A DNA stretch of 64,000 nt from Pseudorhodoferax soli (lineage in GTDB: Bacteria; Pseudomonadota; Gammaproteobacteria; Burkholderiales; Burkholderiaceae_C): assembly GCF_003337555.1 (NCBI RefSeq), contig NZ_QPJK01000002.1, forward strand, positions 62,001 through 126,000. Reading direction: 5' to 3'. Shown one piece after another: positions 1-11,013 of the stretch (within the stretch, counting starts at the first letter, position 1; the number at the start of each line of letters is the position of its first letter). Position numbers and translations under genes: made by a program. The notes below the pieces were generated by a model. The model worked only from the letters and a program-made list of their open reading frames with translations, was not told the DNA's origin and searched no databases.

Positions 1-2
1 TG

Positions 3-1217
3 GTGCTGCTGGACGGACAGCGCGCGGGCTGGTCGGGCTACGAGGAGGCACTGGCCAGCGTTCCCGCGCAGCGGCTGGCGGCCATCTGGGAGGAACTTTC
101 GCAGCGCCCGCAGGGCCGCGATCTGCTGTACTCCTCGGGCACCACGGGCAGGCCCAAGGGCGTCAAGCGCGCGCTGGCGCCACGCCTGCCGATGGGCCAG
201 GTGCCGCCCGACATCGACAGCTGGCGCCAGCTCTACGGCTTCGGTGCCGACACGGTCTACCTCTCGCCCGCGCCGCTGTACCACGCGGCACCGCTGCGCT
301 ACACGCTGCGCGTGATCGGCCTGGGCGGCACGGCCGTCGTCATGCCCAGGTTCGACGCGGCACAGGCGCTGGCGCTGATCGAACGCCACCGCGTGAGCCA
401 CAGCCAATGGGTGCCGACCATGTTCGGCCGCCTGCTGCGGCTGCCGGAGGAGGTGCGCGCGCGCCATGACCTGTCGTCGCTGCGCGTGGCCATCCACGCG
501 GCCGCGCCCTGCCCCGTGGAGATCAAGCGCGCCATGCTGGACTGGTGGGGCGATGTGATCCACGAGTACTACGCCGGCTCCGAGGGCGTGGGCATCACCG
601 TCGCGGGGCCGCAGGAATGGCGGGCGCGGCCGGGCACGGTCGGCAAGGCGCTCGGCTGCGGCGTGCACATCGTCGGCGATGACGGCGCCGAGCTGCCCGC
701 CGGCGAGATCGGCGCGATCTACTTCTCGGGCATGGCGGGCGCCAGCTACCTCAACGACGCGGACAAGACGCGCGGCCTGTACAACGCGCAGGGCTGGGCC
801 ACCTACGGCGACATCGGCCACCTGGACGCCGACGGCTACCTGTTCCTGAGCGACCGGCGTGCCGACCTCATCCTCTCGGGCGGTGTCAACGTCTATCCCA
901 AGGAGATCGAGGACGCGCTGGCGCCGCATCCGGATGTGGACGATGTGGGCGTGGTCGGCGTGCCCGATCCCGACTTCGGCGAAGTGCCCAAGGCCGTCGT
1001 GCGCCTGCGCCCCGGCCTCAGCGCCGACGCCGCCCGCGCCGAGGCCCTGCTCGACTACCTGCAGGGCCGGCTGGCGCGCACCAAGCTGCCGCGCTCCGTG
1101 GTGTTCGATGCCGCGTTGCCGCGCATGGACAATGGCAAGCTGCTGCGCCGCGTGCTCAAGGAGCGCTACCGCGACCAGCCCGAAGCGGGTTTCATGCTGC
1201 GGCCCCACGCGCACTGA
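3..1217 (+). CDS. Acyl-CoA synthetase (AMP-binding), 5' end outside the window
   Basis: This is the C-terminal 404 residues of an adenylate-forming acyl-CoA synthetase, which activates a carboxylic acid with ATP and joins it to CoA. Visible family motifs are the phosphate-binding loop YSSGTTGRPKG (visible residues 43-53), YYAGSEG near 190, the hinge region YGDIGHLDADGY near 265 followed by SDRRADLILSGG, and the C-terminal catalytic lysine context MDNGKLLRR near 380. Full-length members have about 500-540 residues, so roughly the first 110-130 residues lie upstream of the window; the first GTG in the window is probably not the real start. The substrate cannot be told from the sequence. The next gene on the same strand is 133 bp away and unrelated. 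Confidence 0.9.
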   Translation: MLLDGQRAGWSGYEEALASVPAQRLAAIWEELSQRPQGRDLLYSSGTTGRPKGVKRALAPRLPMGQVPPDIDSWRQLYGFGADTVYLSPAPLYHAAPLRYTLRVIGLGGTAVVMPRFDAAQALALIERHRVSHSQWVPTMFGRLLRLPEEVRARHDLSSLRVAIHAAAPCPVEIKRAMLDWWGDVIHEYYAGSEGVGITVAGPQEWRARPGTVGKALGCGVHIVGDDGAELPAGEIGAIYFSGMAGASYLNDADKTRGLYNAQGWATYGDIGHLDADGYLFLSDRRADLILSGGVNVYPKEIEDALAPHPDVDDVGVVGVPDPDFGEVPKAVVRLRPGLSADAARAEALLDYLQGRLARTKLPRSVVFDAALPRMDNGKLLRRVLKERYRDQPEAGFMLRPHAH

Positions 1218-1350
1218 ACGCGGCGCAAGCCGCCGGCCCCCGGCTCCGCGTGCTGGCCGTGCGCAGCGGACTCGCCGACCGCGGCGAACGCCTGCCGGGC
1301 AGGTGCGGCGCCCTTTCCGGCTATGCTCGCGCCCTTTTTCGAAGGAATCA

Positions 1351-1626
1351 ATGATGACCGAAGCCACCACCCCCAAGAAACAGACCGCCTTCAACAAGCC
1401 CCTGCGCCCCAGCGCTGCACTGGCCCGCGTCGTGGGTGCCGAGCCGCTCGCCCGCACAGAGGCCACCAAGAAGCTGTGGGACTACATCAAGGCCCACAAC
1501 CTGCAAAATCCCGCAAACAAACGCAACATCCTGTGCGATGACGCGCTGAAGGCGGTGATGGGCAAGGACGAGGTGACGATGTTCGAAATGACGGGCCTCG
1601 TCGGCAAGCATCTGGCTACGACCTGA
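1351..1626 (+). CDS. SWIB/MDM2 domain protein
   Basis: This 91-residue protein consists almost entirely of a SWIB domain (about residues 17-88), with the conserved features LARVVG, the helix TKKLWDYIKAHNLQNPANKRNI and a C-terminal helix. SWIB domains occur in eukaryotic chromatin remodellers and as stand-alone small proteins in chlamydiae and many betaproteobacteria, where a role in nucleoid or DNA-topology control is suspected but not established. A purine-rich ribosome site (GAAGGAA) precedes the ATG at 1351, and a -10-like TATGCT lies at 1322-1327. A second ATG codon follows directly, so the first residue is uncertain by one. It converges on metI, from which it is separated by an inverted-repeat terminator. 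Confidence 0.85.
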   Translation: MMTEATTPKKQTAFNKPLRPSAALARVVGAEPLARTEATKKLWDYIKAHNLQNPANKRNILCDDALKAVMGKDEVTMFEMTGLVGKHLATT

Positions 1627-1752
1627 GCCCGTTCCTGCTTCGCGCGCAGATCCGGTCGCGCAGGCACCGCACCCTGCGTGGCGTGCGTGCCGCGAGAGCC
1701 GGACGACAGCGCCCCCTCTTCTCCGGCGGTGCGCCGATCGACGCCGCCAGCC

Positions 1753-1791
1753 AGAAGCCTTGCACGTCATGACTTGCAAGGCTTCTTGCTT
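1753..1791. terminator. Bidirectional terminator between SWIB gene and metI
   Basis: A perfect 12-bp inverted repeat (AGAAGCCTTGCA at 1753-1764 and its complement at 1775-1786) with a 10-nt loop is followed by TTGCTTTT. It sits between convergent genes, so it can serve both; the T-run is better for the plus strand. Confidence 0.6.
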
Positions 1792-1809
1792 TTGGCGCCA
1801 GCAAGCACC

Positions 1810-2457
1810 TCAGCGTCTTTTGTTGAAGCGGCGCGCGAGCCGGTCGCCCGTCCACTGCACCGTGCCCACGAGCGCGATCAGCACCACGATCACCTGCAGC
1901 ATCACGGTGGTGTCGAAACGCTGGTAACCGTAGCGGATCGCCAGGTCGCCCAGCCCGCCCGCGCCCACGGCCCCGGCCATGGCCGACGAACCGATCATCG
2001 TCACCAGCGTGAGCGTGAAGCCCGCGACGATGCCGGGCAGCGCCTCGGGCACCAGCACGTGGCGCACGATGTCCCAGCGGCTGCAGCCCATGGCCTGCGC
2101 AGCCTCCACGAGGCCGCGGTCGACCTCGCGCAGGCTGACCTCGGCCACGCGCGCGAAGAACGGGATCGATGCGATGGTCAAGGGCACCACGGCCGCCCAC
2201 AGGCCGATGGAGGTGCCGACCACGAAGCGCGTGAAGGGGATCAGCGCCACCAGCAAGATGATGAAGGGCGCCGAGCGCAGGACGTTCACCGTGGTGCCCA
2301 GCACGCGGTTGAGCCCCGTCTTCTCGCAGATGCCGCCCGGCGCCGTGGTGGTCAGCACCACGGCCATCGGCACGCCCACGGCGAAGGCGATTCCCGCCGA
2401 CACGCCCACCATCACGATGGTCTGCCAGAAGGCGTTGATGAACATGTCAAGCAGCAT
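1810..2457 (-). CDS. metI: D-methionine ABC transporter permease MetI
   Basis: This 215-residue inner-membrane protein is the permease of the MetNIQ methionine importer. It has five hydrophobic segments and the ABC-permease EAA signature [19 protein letters not shown] near residue 145, which couples to the ATPase. The ATG at 2457 is preceded by CAGGAGA and gives the usual MetI length; a longer open frame upstream only reads through the end of metN. The start overlaps the metN stop by 11 bp, indicating translational coupling. It is the last gene of metQ-metN-metI on the minus strand. Confidence 0.93.
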   Translation of the reverse strand: MLLDMFINAFWQTIVMVGVSAGIAFAVGVPMAVVLTTTAPGGICEKTGLNRVLGTTVNVLRSAPFIILLVALIPFTRFVVGTSIGLWAAVVPLTIASIPFFARVAEVSLREVDRGLVEAAQAMGCSRWDIVRHVLVPEALPGIVAGFTLTLVTMIGSSAMAGAVGAGGLGDLAIRYGYQRFDTTVMLQVIVVLIALVGTVQWTGDRLARRFNKRR

Positions 2458-3574
2458 GGGACTCTCCTGTGCGGCGGCCGAGGATGGCCACGCCGTCGGC
2501 ACTGGCCTGCAGCGCCGCCAACAGCGCATCGGCATCGGCCAGCGCGGTGCGCGCCGAGACCACCAGCCGACCCTGTGGCCGGCCCTGGATGCGGTCGATG
2601 CCGCCGTGCAGCAGTTCCACCTTGCCGCCCAGCACCCGGGCCAGCGTGCCGAGCTCGCACTCGCGCGCCTGCGCGCCGGTCAGCCGCAGCTCCAGCAGCA
2701 GCGTCCAGCCCGGGTCGAGCCGGGCACCGGACGCCAGCGGCAGCAGGCCCTGCGCCAGCTCGGCCGGCAGCTCGTGCACCAGCGGACGCAGCAGCGCGCG
2801 CGTGGCCTCCACCTGTGGCGCGCCGAACACGCTCCACACCGCACCGAGCTCGACCACGCGGCCCTTCTCGAGCACGGCCACGCGGTCGCAGATCTCCCGG
2901 ACCACGGCCATCTCGTGTGTGATCAGCACCACCGTGAGGCCCAGCCGCCGGTTGATGTCCTGCAGCAGTGCGAGGATCGACTGCGTGGTCTCGGGGTCCA
3001 GCGCCGAGGTGGCCTCGTCGCACAGCAGGATGTCGGGCTCGTGCACGAGCGCGCGCGCGATGCCCACGCGTTGCTTCTGCCCGCCCGAAAGCTTGGCCGG
3101 GTACACGTCGCGCTTGGCCGAGAGGCCCACCAGGTCGAGCAGGAAGCCGACGCGCCGTTCGATGGCCGCGGCGGGCACACCGGCCACGCGCAGCGGCAGC
3201 GCCACGTTCTCCCAGACCGTCTTGGCCGACAGCAGGTTGAAGTGCTGGAAGATCATGCCGATGCGCCGACGCAGGTGCCGCAGCGCGGGTTCGTCCAGCG
3301 TGGCGACATCCGTGCCATTGACCAGCACGCGCCCGCTGCTCGGCGCCTCCAGCCGGTTGATCACGCGCAGCAGCGTGGACTTGCCCGCGCCGCTGCGCCC
3401 GATGATGCCGAACACCTCGCCCGGGGCGATGCCGAAGTCCACGTCCTGCAACGCCTGCAAGGTGGCCGCGCCACTCCGGTAAGCCTTGCCCAGCCGCTCG
3501 AAGACCACGCGCTGGGCTGTCGGCGGCGCCACGTCGGCGGCCTGCAGACGCCGCTGTTCGGAAAGATCCGTCAT
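2447..3574 (-). CDS. metN: Methionine ABC transporter ATP-binding protein MetN
   Basis: This 375-residue ATPase powers methionine uptake. Visible motifs are Walker [10 protein letters not shown] (59-67), the signature LSGGQKQRV, Walker [10 protein letters not shown] and the H-loop LITHE. The roughly 100-residue C-terminal extension corresponds to the NIL domain, which in E. coli MetN binds methionine and inhibits transport when the amino acid is plentiful. The ATG at 3574 is chosen because the extended frame upstream is the complement of metQ. Only 4 bp separate it from the metQ stop, so the three genes form one operon. Confidence 0.94.
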   Translation of the reverse strand: MTDLSEQRRLQAADVAPPTAQRVVFERLGKAYRSGAATLQALQDVDFGIAPGEVFGIIGRSGAGKSTLLRVINRLEAPSSGRVLVNGTDVATLDEPALRHLRRRIGMIFQHFNLLSAKTVWENVALPLRVAGVPAAAIERRVGFLLDLVGLSAKRDVYPAKLSGGQKQRVGIARALVHEPDILLCDEATSALDPETTQSILALLQDINRRLGLTVVLITHEMAVVREICDRVAVLEKGRVVELGAVWSVFGAPQVEATRALLRPLVHELPAELAQGLLPLASGARLDPGWTLLLELRLTGAQARECELGTLARVLGGKVELLHGGIDRIQGRPQGRLVVSARTALADADALLAALQASADGVAILGRRTGESHAA

Positions 3575-3578
3575 CGCG

Positions 3579-4460
3579 TCACTTTGCCGAGGCGGTGCGT
3601 GCGTACCCCTGCTCCCAGGGAAACTCCACCAGGCCGTCGAAGGCCTGCCTGACGGCCGCCTTGACCTCCGCGCTGTTCTGGTAGATGGCGATGAACTTCT
3701 GGATGCGGGCATCGTTGGCGCGCTCCGGCTTGGCGGCCCAGACGAAGTCGTAGGCCGAGTTGTCCTTCTCGCGGTAGACCGGTTTGTTGACGTCGAGCTT
3801 GGCGATCTTCACGAAGGTGGCGTAGGTCACGGCGGCGTCCAGGTCGTCGAAGGAGCGGGCGATGGCCGGGCCGTCGATCTGCACGATCTGCAGCTTGCGC
3901 GCGTTCTCCACCACGTCGCCGATGTCCGAGGTCGACGAACCACCGTTGCGCAGCTTGATCAGCCCGGCCTCCTGCAAGGTCAGCAGCGAGCGCGCCGTGT
4001 TGATCGGGTCCTGCGCGATCGCCACCTTGGCGCCGTTGCGCAGGTCGGCCAGCGCCGTGATCTTCTTGGAGTACAGGCCGACCGTGGTGGTGTACCCCTT
4101 GCCAACCGGCACCAGCTTGTAGCCGCCAGCCTTGTTGGATTGTTCGAGGAAGGGCCGGTGCTGGAAGTGGTTGACGTCGACCTCGCCGGTGGCGACCGCC
4201 GAGTTCGGCGTGCGCCAATCGCTGAACTCGATGATCTCCACGTCCAGGCCCTGGGCCTTGGCCAGCTGGGCCGCGATCTCCAGGCCGCGCGTGGCCGGGC
4301 TGGTGGCGGTGGCCACCTTGAGCGGCTTGTCCTGGGCGACCACGGGTGCGGCCGCCAGGCCCATCAGCACGATGGCACCGACGGCGCCCAGCCAACGGCG
4401 CAGGCGGCTGGGCGGATTCGGCTGGGCTGGGGAAATCTGGGGCGCTTGGGCGAGCGGCAT
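3579..4460 (-). CDS. metQ: Methionine-binding protein MetQ
   Basis: This 293-residue periplasmic substrate-binding protein of the NlpA/MetQ family delivers methionine to MetNI. A signal peptide occupies about residues 1-42 (arginine-rich n-region, hydrophobic stretch, cleavage near VVAQD). There is no lipobox cysteine, so unlike the E. coli lipoprotein it is probably soluble in the periplasm. Family motifs such as [13 protein letters not shown] are present. The ATG at 4460 has an AGGA purine run upstream. It is the first gene of metQNI and diverges from the peptide-transport operon. Confidence 0.93.
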   Translation of the reverse strand: MPLAQAPQISPAQPNPPSRLRRWLGAVGAIVLMGLAAAPVVAQDKPLKVATATSPATRGLEIAAQLAKAQGLDVEIIEFSDWRTPNSAVATGEVDVNHFQHRPFLEQSNKAGGYKLVPVGKGYTTTVGLYSKKITALADLRNGAKVAIAQDPINTARSLLTLQEAGLIKLRNGGSSTSDIGDVVENARKLQIVQIDGPAIARSFDDLDAAVTYATFVKIAKLDVNKPVYREKDNSAYDFVWAAKPERANDARIQKFIAIYQNSAEVKAAVRQAFDGLVEFPWEQGYARTASAK

Positions 4461-4850
4461 GGATAGGTCCTGTTCAACACATAGAGATCGGCGAATCTAG
4501 AAGAGCCCGAGCTTTTCGTTGCGAACGGATCGGCGCTTGCTTATGCGCTTTTCGGGCTTGCCATCCCGGGGATGTCGGTCGGCGCGCCGTACAAGCGCTT
4601 CGAGTGGTGCCGCACCTCGGGCGCATGCGCCGGATCGGTGGCCTGGTGCATGGCCGTGGCGGGTACCAGCATCCCTGTTCGACAAGGTCGCCATCGGTGC
4701 CGTGACGGCAGCATCGGCCTGCCGCGCAAGCCGCGGCCGGCTGGACGCGATGCCGCCGCGCATATCGACATGCGCTTTCCTTCCTTCGGATCCGGCGGAT
4801 CGGCTGGCACAGTCGCCGGCCGACCGGACCGCACCCTGCACCTTCCTTCC
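4461..4850. other. Divergent intergenic region, metQ / peptide ABC operon
   Basis: This 390-bp region separates two divergent operons and should hold both promoters. It contains an inverted repeat AGCCCGA (4504-4510) / TCGGGCT (4552-4558) whose arms lie 41 bp apart, placed just upstream of metQ. I could not recognise a known methionine riboswitch or a clear sigma-70 promoter. An open frame continues upstream of the binding-protein start, including an in-frame ATG at 4770, but the residues encoded there do not look like protein. Confidence 0.4.
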
Positions 4851-6464
4851 ATGCGCCTTCCTCCCACCCGCCGCCGCCTGTTGCAAGGCGGCATCGCCCT
4901 CGCCGCCTGGCCGTTCGGCAGCCAGGCTGTGTTCGCCCAGACCGATGCCACACCGCAGCGCGGCGGCACGCTGGTGATCTCGCTGGCGCCCGAGCCCCAG
5001 ACCATCTCGGCCGCCTTCCTCACGACGATGCAGACCACCATGGTCGCGGGCAAGATCAGTGAGGGCTTGGTGTGGTTCGACGACAAGCTGCAGCCCCAGC
5101 CCGAGCTGGCGCAGTCCTGGGCCTTCGCGCCCGATGGCCTGTCGCTCACGCTCAACCTGCGGCGCGGCGTGAAGTGGCACGACGGGCGCGACTTCACGTC
5201 GGCAGACGTGGCGTTCTCGCTGCAGAGCGTCTGGCAGAAGTTCCACCCGGGCGGGCGGCTGGCCTATGCCTCGGTCACTGCCGTGGACACGCTCGACGCG
5301 CATACCGCGGTGCTGCGCTTCTCGCGGCCCACGCCTTACCTGCTGGCCTTCCTGAACGTGTATGGCGCGCAGGTCGTGCCCAAGCACGTGTACGAGGGCA
5401 CGGACCTGCTCAAGAACCCTGCCAACAACGCCCCGATCGGCACCGGCCCGTTCCGCTTCAAGGAATGGGTGCGCGGCAGCCACATCGCGCTGGAGCGCAA
5501 CCCGAACTACTGGCGCCCGAACCAGCCCTACCTGGACGGCGTGGTCTTCAGGTTCATCCCCGAGGCCGCGGCCCGCGCGGTGGCGCTGGCGGGCGACGAG
5601 GTGCAGGTGGCGCTGGCCTCCAACATCCCGGTCTCCAACCTGCCGCAGTTCGCCGACAAGAAGAAGTTCCGCATCAATACCACGGACGGCAACTACCTGG
5701 CGTCGATCCAGCTGGTGCAGGTGAACACGCGCAAGCCGCAGCTGGCCGACAAGCGCGTGCGCCAGGCGCTCATGTACGCGCTGGACCGCGATGCGCTGCT
5801 GCGCGTGGTGTTCCGCGGCTACGGCCGCGTGGCGCAGAGCCCGATTCCGTCCACCGTGCCGGCCTTCTTCAGCGCCAAGGGCCGGCAGTACCAGCACGAC
5901 CCCAAGCAGGCCGAGGCTTTGCTCGACGCTGCCGGCTTCAAGCGCCAGGGCAAGGAGCCGCGCTTCAAGCTCACGCTGGACTACGGCACCGGCTCGCTGG
6001 AGGCCACGCGCACGGCCGAATTCATCAAGCAGAACCTCGCGCGCGTGGGCATCGAGGTGGAGCTGCGCGTGTCCGACGCCGGCGTGTACCTGAAGCGCGT
6101 GTTCGGTGATGCCGACTTCGACCTGTTCCTGACCAGCTTGCACAACCTGCCCGATCCCACGCTGGGCGTGCAGCGCTGGTACTGGAGCAAGAACATCGTG
6201 AAGGGCGTGCCCTGGAGCAATGGCTCGGGCTACGCCAATCCCGAGCTCGACCAGCTCATGGAGGCCGCCGCCGTCGAGGGCGATCCGGCCAGGCGCCGTG
6301 CGCTGATCGACCAATGGCAGGCCTTCGTGCAGGAAGAGGTGCCGATCCTCGACCTGGTCGAGATCGACTGGATCACCGTCTCGAGCACCCGCGTGCACAA
6401 GACCACCGCCCAGGGCGACGGCCTCTACGCCTCCCTCGCCGACGCCTGGCTCTCCCCGAAATGA
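4851..6464 (+). CDS. Peptide/oligopeptide ABC transporter substrate-binding protein, copy 1
   Basis: This 537-residue protein belongs to the SBP_bac_5 (DppA/OppA) family of periplasmic binding proteins for peptides, nickel or other oligomers. The start at 4851 places a twin-arginine-like signal (TRRRLLQGGIALA) at residues 6-18 with cleavage near VFAQ, so it may be exported folded through Tat. Family motifs include GGTLVISL after the signal, the KWHDG region, YEGTDLLKNPANNAPIGTGPF, and NPNYW. Its stop overlaps the next ATG at 6461. The neighbouring gene encodes a close paralogue, and four dpp-type transporter genes follow. The ligand is not deducible. Confidence 0.9.
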   Translation: MRLPPTRRRLLQGGIALAAWPFGSQAVFAQTDATPQRGGTLVISLAPEPQTISAAFLTTMQTTMVAGKISEGLVWFDDKLQPQPELAQSWAFAPDGLSLTLNLRRGVKWHDGRDFTSADVAFSLQSVWQKFHPGGRLAYASVTAVDTLDAHTAVLRFSRPTPYLLAFLNVYGAQVVPKHVYEGTDLLKNPANNAPIGTGPFRFKEWVRGSHIALERNPNYWRPNQPYLDGVVFRFIPEAAARAVALAGDEVQVALASNIPVSNLPQFADKKKFRINTTDGNYLASIQLVQVNTRKPQLADKRVRQALMYALDRDALLRVVFRGYGRVAQSPIPSTVPAFFSAKGRQYQHDPKQAEALLDAAGFKRQGKEPRFKLTLDYGTGSLEATRTAEFIKQNLARVGIEVELRVSDAGVYLKRVFGDADFDLFLTSLHNLPDPTLGVQRWYWSKNIVKGVPWSNGSGYANPELDQLMEAAAVEGDPARRRALIDQWQAFVQEEVPILDLVEIDWITVSSTRVHKTTAQGDGLYASLADAWLSPK

Positions 6465-6478
6465 AGAAAGACTTCCCC

Positions 6479-8116
6479 ATGCAACGCCGTGACCTCTTGA
6501 CCACCACCTCCGCGCTGGGCGCGCTGTTCTCGCTCGGCATTCCGCTGGCGCCCGCCGCCTATGCGCAGACCGTCGGCAAGACGCCGGTGCGCGGCGGGAT
6601 GCTGACCGTGGCCGTGGCGCCCGAGCCCACGCAGCTGACCTCGGCCAACCTCACGACCATGAACGTGGGCATGGTCTCCAGCAAGATCCTAGAAGGCCTG
6701 GTCAGCTACGACCTGGACCTCAAGCCCGTGCCGGCGCTGGCCGAGTCGTGGCAGCAGGCCGCGGACGGCCGCACGCTGACCTTCAAGCTGCGGCCGAAGG
6801 TGCTCTGGCACGACGGCAAGCCCTTCACCTCGGCCGACGTGGCCTGGACGCTGGAGGAAGTGTGGAAGAAGCTGCACCCGTTCGGCCGCGCCGCATTCGC
6901 CAACGTGGAGAAGGTGGAGACGCCCGACGCGCTGACGGTGGTGATCCGCCTGTCGTCGCCCGCCCCGTACATCCTCAACTACATCAACACGTACGGCGCG
7001 CAGATCCTGCCCAGGCACGTGTACGAGGGCACGGACGTGCTCAAAAACCCGGCCAACAACGCGCCCATCGGCACCGGCCCCTTCGTGTTCAAGGAATGGG
7101 TGCGCGGCAGCCATGTGCGGCTGGAGCGCAACGCCAACTACTGGGGCCGCGGCCCGCAGGGCGAGCAGCAGCCCTACCTGGATGGCCTGTTGGTCAAGTT
7201 CATCCCCGACGCGGCCGCGCGCACGGTGGCACTGGAGGCCGGCGAGGTCGACGTGGCGCTCGGCTCCATCATCCCGCTGACCAACCTGAACCGCTTTGCC
7301 GACAAGAAGAAGTTCACCATCAACCTGGACGATGGCCGCTACCTGTCGACCATCTTCCTGCTGCAGTTCAACGTGCGCCGGCCCCACTTCCAGGACAAGC
7401 GCGTGCGCCAGGCCTTCGCCCACGCCATCGACAAGAACGCGCTGCTCAAGATGGTGTTCCTGAACTACGGCAAGGTGGCCACGGGGCCCGTGCCCTCCTC
7501 CGTCGTCAACTACTACAGCAAGGATGTGAAGCACTACGCCTTCGACCCCAAGCGCGCCGAAGCGCTGCTGGACGAGGCCGGTTTCAAGAAGGGCAAGGAC
7601 GGCAAGCGGCTGAAGATCGGGCTGGACTTCGACGGCTTCGGCGGACCCATCGGCGCGCGCTCTGCCGAGTTCCTCAAGCAGTCGCTGGCGCGCATCGGCG
7701 TGGACGTGGAGCTGCGCAGCGCGGACACCGCCAACTACCTCCGCCGCATCTTCACCGACCAGGACTACGACCTCATGACCTCCAGCCTGCACCGGCTGCC
7801 CGACCCCACGCTGGGCGTGCAGCGGCTGTACTGGAGCAAGAACATCGTCAAGGGCGCGCCCTGGACCAATGGCTCGGGCTACTCCAACCCGGCGCTCGAC
7901 AAGGTCATGGAAGCCGCCGCGGCCGAACCGGACGAAGCCAAGCGCAAGGCCCTCATCACCCAGTGGCAGCAGATCGTGCAGGAAGACGTCCCGCTGATCG
8001 AACTCATCGAGCAGACCTGGGTCACGGTGTCGAACGCGCGGCTGAAGAAGCAGAACCTGCAGGGCGACGGCCTGTTCGCCTCCTACGCCGACACCTGGCT
8101 CGAAGCGGGGCATTGA
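6479..8116 (+). CDS. Peptide/oligopeptide ABC transporter substrate-binding protein, copy 2
   Basis: This 545-residue SBP_bac_5 protein is a paralogue of the preceding gene; long blocks are shared, for example VYEGTD, LKNPANNAPIGTGPF, FKEWVRGSH and GVQRLYWSKNIVKGAPW. A twin-arginine-like n-region (MQRRDLLTT) and hydrophobic core end near AAYAQ. Two starts are possible: ATG 6479 with a purine run GAAGAAAG upstream, or ATG 6461, which overlaps the previous stop as ATGA and adds six residues. A tandem duplication with later divergence is the simplest explanation, giving one transporter two ligand ranges. Confidence 0.9.
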   Translation: MQRRDLLTTTSALGALFSLGIPLAPAAYAQTVGKTPVRGGMLTVAVAPEPTQLTSANLTTMNVGMVSSKILEGLVSYDLDLKPVPALAESWQQAADGRTLTFKLRPKVLWHDGKPFTSADVAWTLEEVWKKLHPFGRAAFANVEKVETPDALTVVIRLSSPAPYILNYINTYGAQILPRHVYEGTDVLKNPANNAPIGTGPFVFKEWVRGSHVRLERNANYWGRGPQGEQQPYLDGLLVKFIPDAAARTVALEAGEVDVALGSIIPLTNLNRFADKKKFTINLDDGRYLSTIFLLQFNVRRPHFQDKRVRQAFAHAIDKNALLKMVFLNYGKVATGPVPSSVVNYYSKDVKHYAFDPKRAEALLDEAGFKKGKDGKRLKIGLDFDGFGGPIGARSAEFLKQSLARIGVDVELRSADTANYLRRIFTDQDYDLMTSSLHRLPDPTLGVQRLYWSKNIVKGAPWTNGSGYSNPALDKVMEAAAAEPDEAKRKALITQWQQIVQEDVPLIELIEQTWVTVSNARLKKQNLQGDGLFASYADTWLEAGH

Positions 8117-8123
8117 GCACGGC

Positions 8124-9128
8124 ATGGCATCCGCGGCCCCGCCCCTGCTCGGCTTCTTGCGCCGGCGCCTGCTGCAGGTGCTGCCGGTGGTGTTCGGCAT
8201 TGCGCTGCTCAACTTCCTGATCCTGCAGCTGGCGCCCGGCGACGTGGTCGACGTGCTGGCCGGCGAGGCCGGTGCCGCCACGCCCGAGTACATGGCACAG
8301 CTGCGCGCCAGCTTCGGGCTGGACCAGCCGCTGGGCGTGCAGTTCTGGAACTACATGACCAGCGTGGCCACGCTGGACCTGGGCTGGTCGTTCCGCCAGA
8401 ACATGCCGGTGCTGGACCTGATCCTCGAGCGCATCCCGGCCACGCTGTTGCTGATGAGTTCGGCCATCGCCGTCGCGTTGGCGCTGGGCGTGCTGCTGGG
8501 CGTGCTGTCGGCTATCCGCGTGCATGGCTGGCTGGACGACGTGGTCTCGGTCTTCGTGCTGCTGACCTATGCGCTGCCCACCTTCTGGCTCGGCCTGATG
8601 GCGATGGTGCTGTTCTCCGCAAGGCTGGGCTGGCTGCCTTCGGGCGGCATGGTCGATCTCGGCGCCAACCACACCGGCCTGGCCTGGGCGCTCGACGTGG
8701 CGCGCCACGCGCTGCTGCCGGCGCTGACGCTGTCGACCTTCTACCTGGCCGTCTACACCAAGCTGGTGCGCACCTCCATGCTGGAGCTGTACGGCGCGGA
8801 CTTCATCCGCACCGCGCGCGCCAAGGGTGCGGGCGAGCTGCGCATCACTGTGCGCCATGCGCTGCGCAACGCGCTGCTGCCGCTGCTGACCATGGTGGGC
8901 TACCAGGTGGCCTCGCTGCTGAGCGGCGCGGTGCTCGTGGAGTCGGTGTTCAACTGGCCTGGCATCGGCCGGCTCGCGTTCGAGGCCATCATGTCGCGCG
9001 ACTTCAACCTGCTGCTGGGCATCCTGCTGCTGAGCTCCGTGCTCGTGACGCTGATCAACGTCGTGGTGGACCTGCTGTATGCCTGGCTCGATCCGCGGGT
9101 GCAGCTGGCCGGGGGGGCGTCGGCATGA
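8124..9128 (+). CDS. Peptide ABC transporter permease, DppB type
   Basis: This 334-residue inner-membrane permease of the DppB/OppB family has six predicted transmembrane segments. The N-terminal motif FLRRRLLQVLPVVFG, the following APGD sequence and the EAA loop (RTARAKGAGELRITVRHALRNALLPL, about residues 230-255) are typical. It begins 7 bp after the second binding protein. Its last bases overlap the next start (ATGA), so it should be made together with the DppC-type partner with which it forms the membrane channel. Confidence 0.93.
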   Translation: MASAAPPLLGFLRRRLLQVLPVVFGIALLNFLILQLAPGDVVDVLAGEAGAATPEYMAQLRASFGLDQPLGVQFWNYMTSVATLDLGWSFRQNMPVLDLILERIPATLLLMSSAIAVALALGVLLGVLSAIRVHGWLDDVVSVFVLLTYALPTFWLGLMAMVLFSARLGWLPSGGMVDLGANHTGLAWALDVARHALLPALTLSTFYLAVYTKLVRTSMLELYGADFIRTARAKGAGELRITVRHALRNALLPLLTMVGYQVASLLSGAVLVESVFNWPGIGRLAFEAIMSRDFNLLLGILLLSSVLVTLINVVVDLLYAWLDPRVQLAGGASA

Positions 9129-10005
9129 GCGCCATCTTGCACATGCAAGCGCGCCCGGCGACAGCCTGGCAGCGCACGCTGGACTTCGCGCAAAGAGTGG
9201 CGGCCAGCCGCTCCGCTGTGCTGGGGCTGGTGCTGCTGCTGAGCGTGGTGGCCGTGGCCACGCTGGGCCGGCTGTGGTTCCCGGGCGACCCGTGGGAGAT
9301 GAGCGGTGCGCCCATGCTCTGGCCAGGGGAAGACGCGCAGAACCCGCTGGGCACCGACTTCATGGGCCGCGACCTGGCCACTGGATTGGTATCAGGCGCC
9401 GGCGTCTCGCTGCTGATCGGCCTGGTCAGCACGCTGATCTCGACCGTCGTGGGCATCACCGTGGGGGCGCTGGCGGGCTACTTCCGTGGCGCGGTCGATG
9501 CGGTGCTGATGCGCGTGATCGAGCTGTTCCAGACCGTGCCGAACTTCGTGCTGGCCGTGGTGCTGGTGGCCATCTTCAAGCCCTCGGTGGCGACAGCGGT
9601 GTTCGCCATCGGCATCGTGTCGTGGCCGCCCACGGCGCGGCTGGTGCGCTCGGAATTTCTGCAGCTGCGCGAGCGCGAGTTCGTGCTGGCCAGCCGCACG
9701 CTGGGCACCGGCCATGCGCGGCTGATCCTCACGCAGATCCTGCCGAACGCGCTGCCGCCGGTGGTGGTGGTGTCCACGCTGTCGATCGCGCATGCGATCC
9801 AGACCGAAGCCGCGCTGGCCTTCCTGGGCCTGGGCGATCCGAACGTGATGAGCTGGGGCACCATCATCGGCATCGGCCGCGAACAGGTGGTCGACGCCTG
9901 GTACATCTGCGGCCTCCCGGGCCTGGCCATCGTCGTCACTGTGCTGGGCTTCAGCCTGCTCGGCGAAGGGCTCAACGACGCCCTCAACCCCCACTTGCGC
10001 AAACG

Positions 10006-10009
<4 letters not shown>
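9125..10009 (+). CDS. Peptide ABC transporter permease, DppC type
   Basis: This 294-residue membrane protein is the second permease of the peptide importer. It shows the DppC/OppC pattern: a cytoplasmic N-terminus, one membrane helix near residues 35-52, the conserved [11 protein letters not shown] loop (about 74-84), five further helices and an EAA-type loop ([23 protein letters not shown]). It overlaps the DppB-type gene and the following ATPase gene by 4 bp each, so the operon is tightly coupled. Confidence 0.93.

Positions 10010-11009
<1,000 letters not shown>

Positions 11010-11013
<4 letters not shown>

Noticed and set aside
4461-4850. SAM riboswitch in front of metQ
   Set aside because: The inverted repeat near metQ does not form the conserved core of known SAM riboswitches, and the spacing of the arms is too large for a simple terminator.
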